Assembly: GCA_019649035.1 (NCBI GenBank)
Contig: BMAT01007234.1
Span: forward strand, 435,339 to 499,338
DNA length: 64,000 bases
DNA from: Elysia marginata
Lineage: Eukaryota > Mollusca > Gastropoda > Plakobranchidae
Reading direction: 5' to 3'
Made by a program: the position numbers and the translations under genes. The notes beneath the pieces are model-generated. The model was not told the origin of the DNA. It saw only the letters and a list, made by a program, of their open reading frames with translations, and did not search any database. This document shows positions 62,324-64,000 of this stretch, one piece after another. The first letter of the stretch is position 1. Each line of letters begins with the position of its first letter.

Positions 62324-62425
62324 CTGTAGCAATTACCATTTTAGAGTTGTTACTACTCTGTAGCAATTAACACTCAGGTTAATTGTTAATCTACTGTCAG
62401 TGTCACTCTGTGGCAATTAACACTA
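62324..62425 (+). repeat. Three short direct repeats (CTCTGTAGCAATTA)
   Basis: CTCTGTAGCAATTA or CTCTGTGGCAATTA occurs three times, spaced about 29 and 50 bases, near the 5' end of the presumed first intron. Confidence 0.7.
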
Positions 62426-63224
62426 CCTTAAATAGTCATTATAGTGGCACCCCAGTGTGGAAATCCTTCCAACGAAAGTCAATTTAAAAGTTAACAGTAT
62501 ATAGCCTACACTTTAAGTTAAAATTCTGTACTCTAGACATTAGATTTAGAGATCTGGATTCTAGTAGTAGTAGATTGGTATAGATCTGAAGACTGTGTAG
62601 TAGATCCCAAATTTAGGATAAGAATTAGCCTGGGTCTATTGGGTGGGCATGAAAAGTAAGTCGCACATTAGATTCTAGATATAGACTGATTAAACTAATA
62701 ATAATTTAGGCCTTGACTCTCTGAGAGACTACTGACAAGATCACTGTCCGAGACCTATCTGTCCATCTGGACTCATCTCAAATTTCAAAATAGAATTTTG
62801 GATCTTGTTACAACCTAGAGTAAAATGAGAGATTGGATCTATAGAAAAATTAGTATAGATCTAGAAATCTACATAGAATCTAGATCTGGATCTACATCTT
62901 GTCTAGATCTCTAGATCTTGGTCGTGAGTATCTTCTACGTTCCAGAATCTCTACCTGGCCCAGGCATAGAATAGATCAAGTTAGGACATGGATGAATTGA
63001 AATTGGGTTTTCAGAATTAAGATGAGAGAAAAACAAATCCTTGAATATCAATGTCACGCTGTGTTTTCAATGTGGAATAGAATTCGACAAGACGCATGTA
63101 GATCTAGATCTAGATGTAAAAGCCGTGATTTTAGACAAAATTTAAGTCATTCAAATGAAAAGCTAAAAAGGAAAACAACACAGGACACCTATTGATGCAT
63201 ATATAGATCCACTATGACCCTTAC

Positions 63225-63444
63225 TTTTGTGATCATCAACATAGTCACCAATCTGAAAATGGATATTCAATTCCTTCTTTAAAGTGCATCTCCCCTCTTT
63301 CTGTATAGTGTGGTCTCTGACCCAACGTTCTGCATTACAGTGTACCAATATGGCGATATCGCGGTCGAGTTTGCCTATGGTTGGCAGCCACAAAACGAAC
63401 GCAAGCATGACTTTTTCAGTGAGAGACGGGGAAACCGCCATCAT
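63225..63444 (-). other. Candidate INO80 leader exon with in-frame open reading frame
   Basis: On the minus strand an ATG-started frame (ATGATGGCGG, directly after an in-frame TAG) stays open for 73 codons and reaches a strong donor, ACAAAA|GTAAGG, at 63225/63224. If spliced to the acceptor before 57234, the frame continues as Met-Thr-Thr into the INO80 start Met. It could be an untranslated leader with a long upstream frame, an N-terminal extension, or the first exon of another gene. I do not recognise the encoded peptide (LTEKVMLAFVLWLPTIGKL and onward). The transcription start is not determined. Confidence 0.45.
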
Positions 63445-63473
63445 CTATGATAGTCTCAAACCAAATGTCTATT
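63350..63473 (+). CDS. Candidate first exon of a divergent plus-strand gene (partial)
   Basis: ATG in good context (aat ATG G) opens 41 codons plus one base, ending at a textbook donor, TATT|GTGAGTAAAG. The peptide includes MAISRSSLPMVGSHKTNASM and VRDGETAIIYDSLKPNVY; I do not recognise a family. It overlaps the minus-strand candidate leader exon, so one of the two may be a shadow, or both may be transcribed from a divergent promoter. Later exons would lie beyond the window. Confidence 0.35.
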
Positions 63474-63701
63474 GTGAGTAAAGACAAATAAAAAAAGTTT
63501 ATGGCTATGTTAAATGTGTAGCAATGACAGATAGTTAATTTTAAATTTAAGAAAAATATCAACTAGTATTGAAAATCGATGAAACTTCGGAAAACAAGAT
63601 TGGCGTGGAAATATTAGCTTAGAGGCTATATACTATCTTTAGGTTCGCGACATTCCGGTCTAAATTAATTTCCGTTGGCCTAGCTCCCCACAGAATGAGA
63701 C

Positions 63702-63851
63702 TGTTCCATGGATTTTAAAAATTCGTTATGAGTAGTTCCCCTTGAAAACTGGTGAGTTTATGCGATCGTAGGTGCGTAGACTGGCGCGTGAAATCTAGAT
63801 CTAGGCCTCGGGATGTATCTAAATCTTGATGCTTTTAGCAAAGAATGTAAG
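63702..63851 (+). repeat. Dispersed repeat, copy B
   Basis: About 150 bp matching 42231-42395 at most positions (GACTGTTCCATGGATTTTAA through AGCAAAGAATGTAAGAA). Family unknown; both copies include AAATCTAGATCTAGGCCTC. Confidence 0.85.
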
Positions 63852-64000
63852 AAAAACTGGAAATCCCACCTGGATGCATTGTACAAACGTGCTAATCAAC
63901 GTCTGTACTTTTTACGAAAGTTGAGATCATTTCAGATGAGATGCGAGTTATTGAAAATATTTTATACTGCCACTATTCAGAGTATACTGACATTTGGAAT
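63852..64000 (+). mobile_element. LINE (non-LTR retrotransposon) reverse-transcriptase fragment, cut by window end
   Basis: Open in one frame to the window end: WKSHLDALYKRANQRLYFLR, KLRSFQMRCELLKIFY, TATIQSILTFG. This is the C-terminal part of a LINE reverse transcriptase (the conserved ALYKKGQQRLYFLRKLRSF region). It begins abruptly in a dispersed repeat, as a 5'-truncated insertion would. Confidence 0.85.

Larger units (their letters stand above)
57235..63224 (-). other. Presumed first INO80 intron
   Basis: Begins at donor GTAAGG (63224) and ends at the AG before 57234. Besides the SINE, the mariner remnant, a CAGGGATGC-ended MITE and three short direct repeats, the remaining sequence (60.4-62.3 kb especially) is AT-rich with no supported gene. 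Confidence 0.5.

Overview
The window looks like a draft-assembly piece of an animal nuclear genome, most likely a lophotrochozoan and probably a mollusc. The reasons are one very long, finely split gene with GT-AG introns, abundant CT, GATA, GTA and GAT microsatellites, tRNA-derived SINEs, a decayed mariner, hAT-like elements and a LINE fragment, with runs of N at three places (8598-8599, 9643-9674, 45160-45318). The group is an inference; nothing here fixes the species.

Only one protein gene is well supported: INO80, the Snf2-family ATPase of the INO80 chromatin-remodelling complex, on the minus strand. I could trace 37 coding exons from the start codon at 57226 to the stop at 21422. Splice phases agree at every junction, giving a protein of about 1546 residues (human INO80, from memory, is 1556). 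The order is a conserved N-terminal segment, basic and acidic linkers, the HSA domain (exons 7-10), the first RecA lobe (exons 13-18), the start of the second lobe (19-20), a long insertion (20-28), the rest of the second lobe (29-31) and an Ala/Glu-rich tail with AT-hook-like Arg-Gly-Arg-Pro motifs (34-37). Two oddities are one missing base in an A-run in coding exon 18, in a near-invariant motif, and a GC-AG intron after coding exon 10. A leader exon probably lies at about 63225-63444, where both strands carry an ATG-started open frame ending at a strong splice donor, as at a divergent promoter.

Layout: 1-17.9 kb, no gene found, rich in simple repeats, one fold-back element at 16355-16513. 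17.9-21.4 kb, flank or 3' UTR of INO80, with a SINE and a copy of a roughly 450-bp repeat. 21.4-57.2 kb, INO80 coding exons with introns full of small transposons. 57.2-63.2 kb, the presumed first intron, with a SINE flanked by a perfect 9-bp duplication and a broken mariner transposase. 63.2-64 kb, the 5' end region, a dispersed repeat and a truncated LINE reverse transcriptase running off the window.

The most noteworthy non-genic signal is a group of elements ending in CAG...CTG (CAGGG/CAGAG/CAGTG followed by ATG or TTG). Four of them are flanked by matching 6-bp direct repeats and look like a hAT-like lineage with unusually short target duplications.
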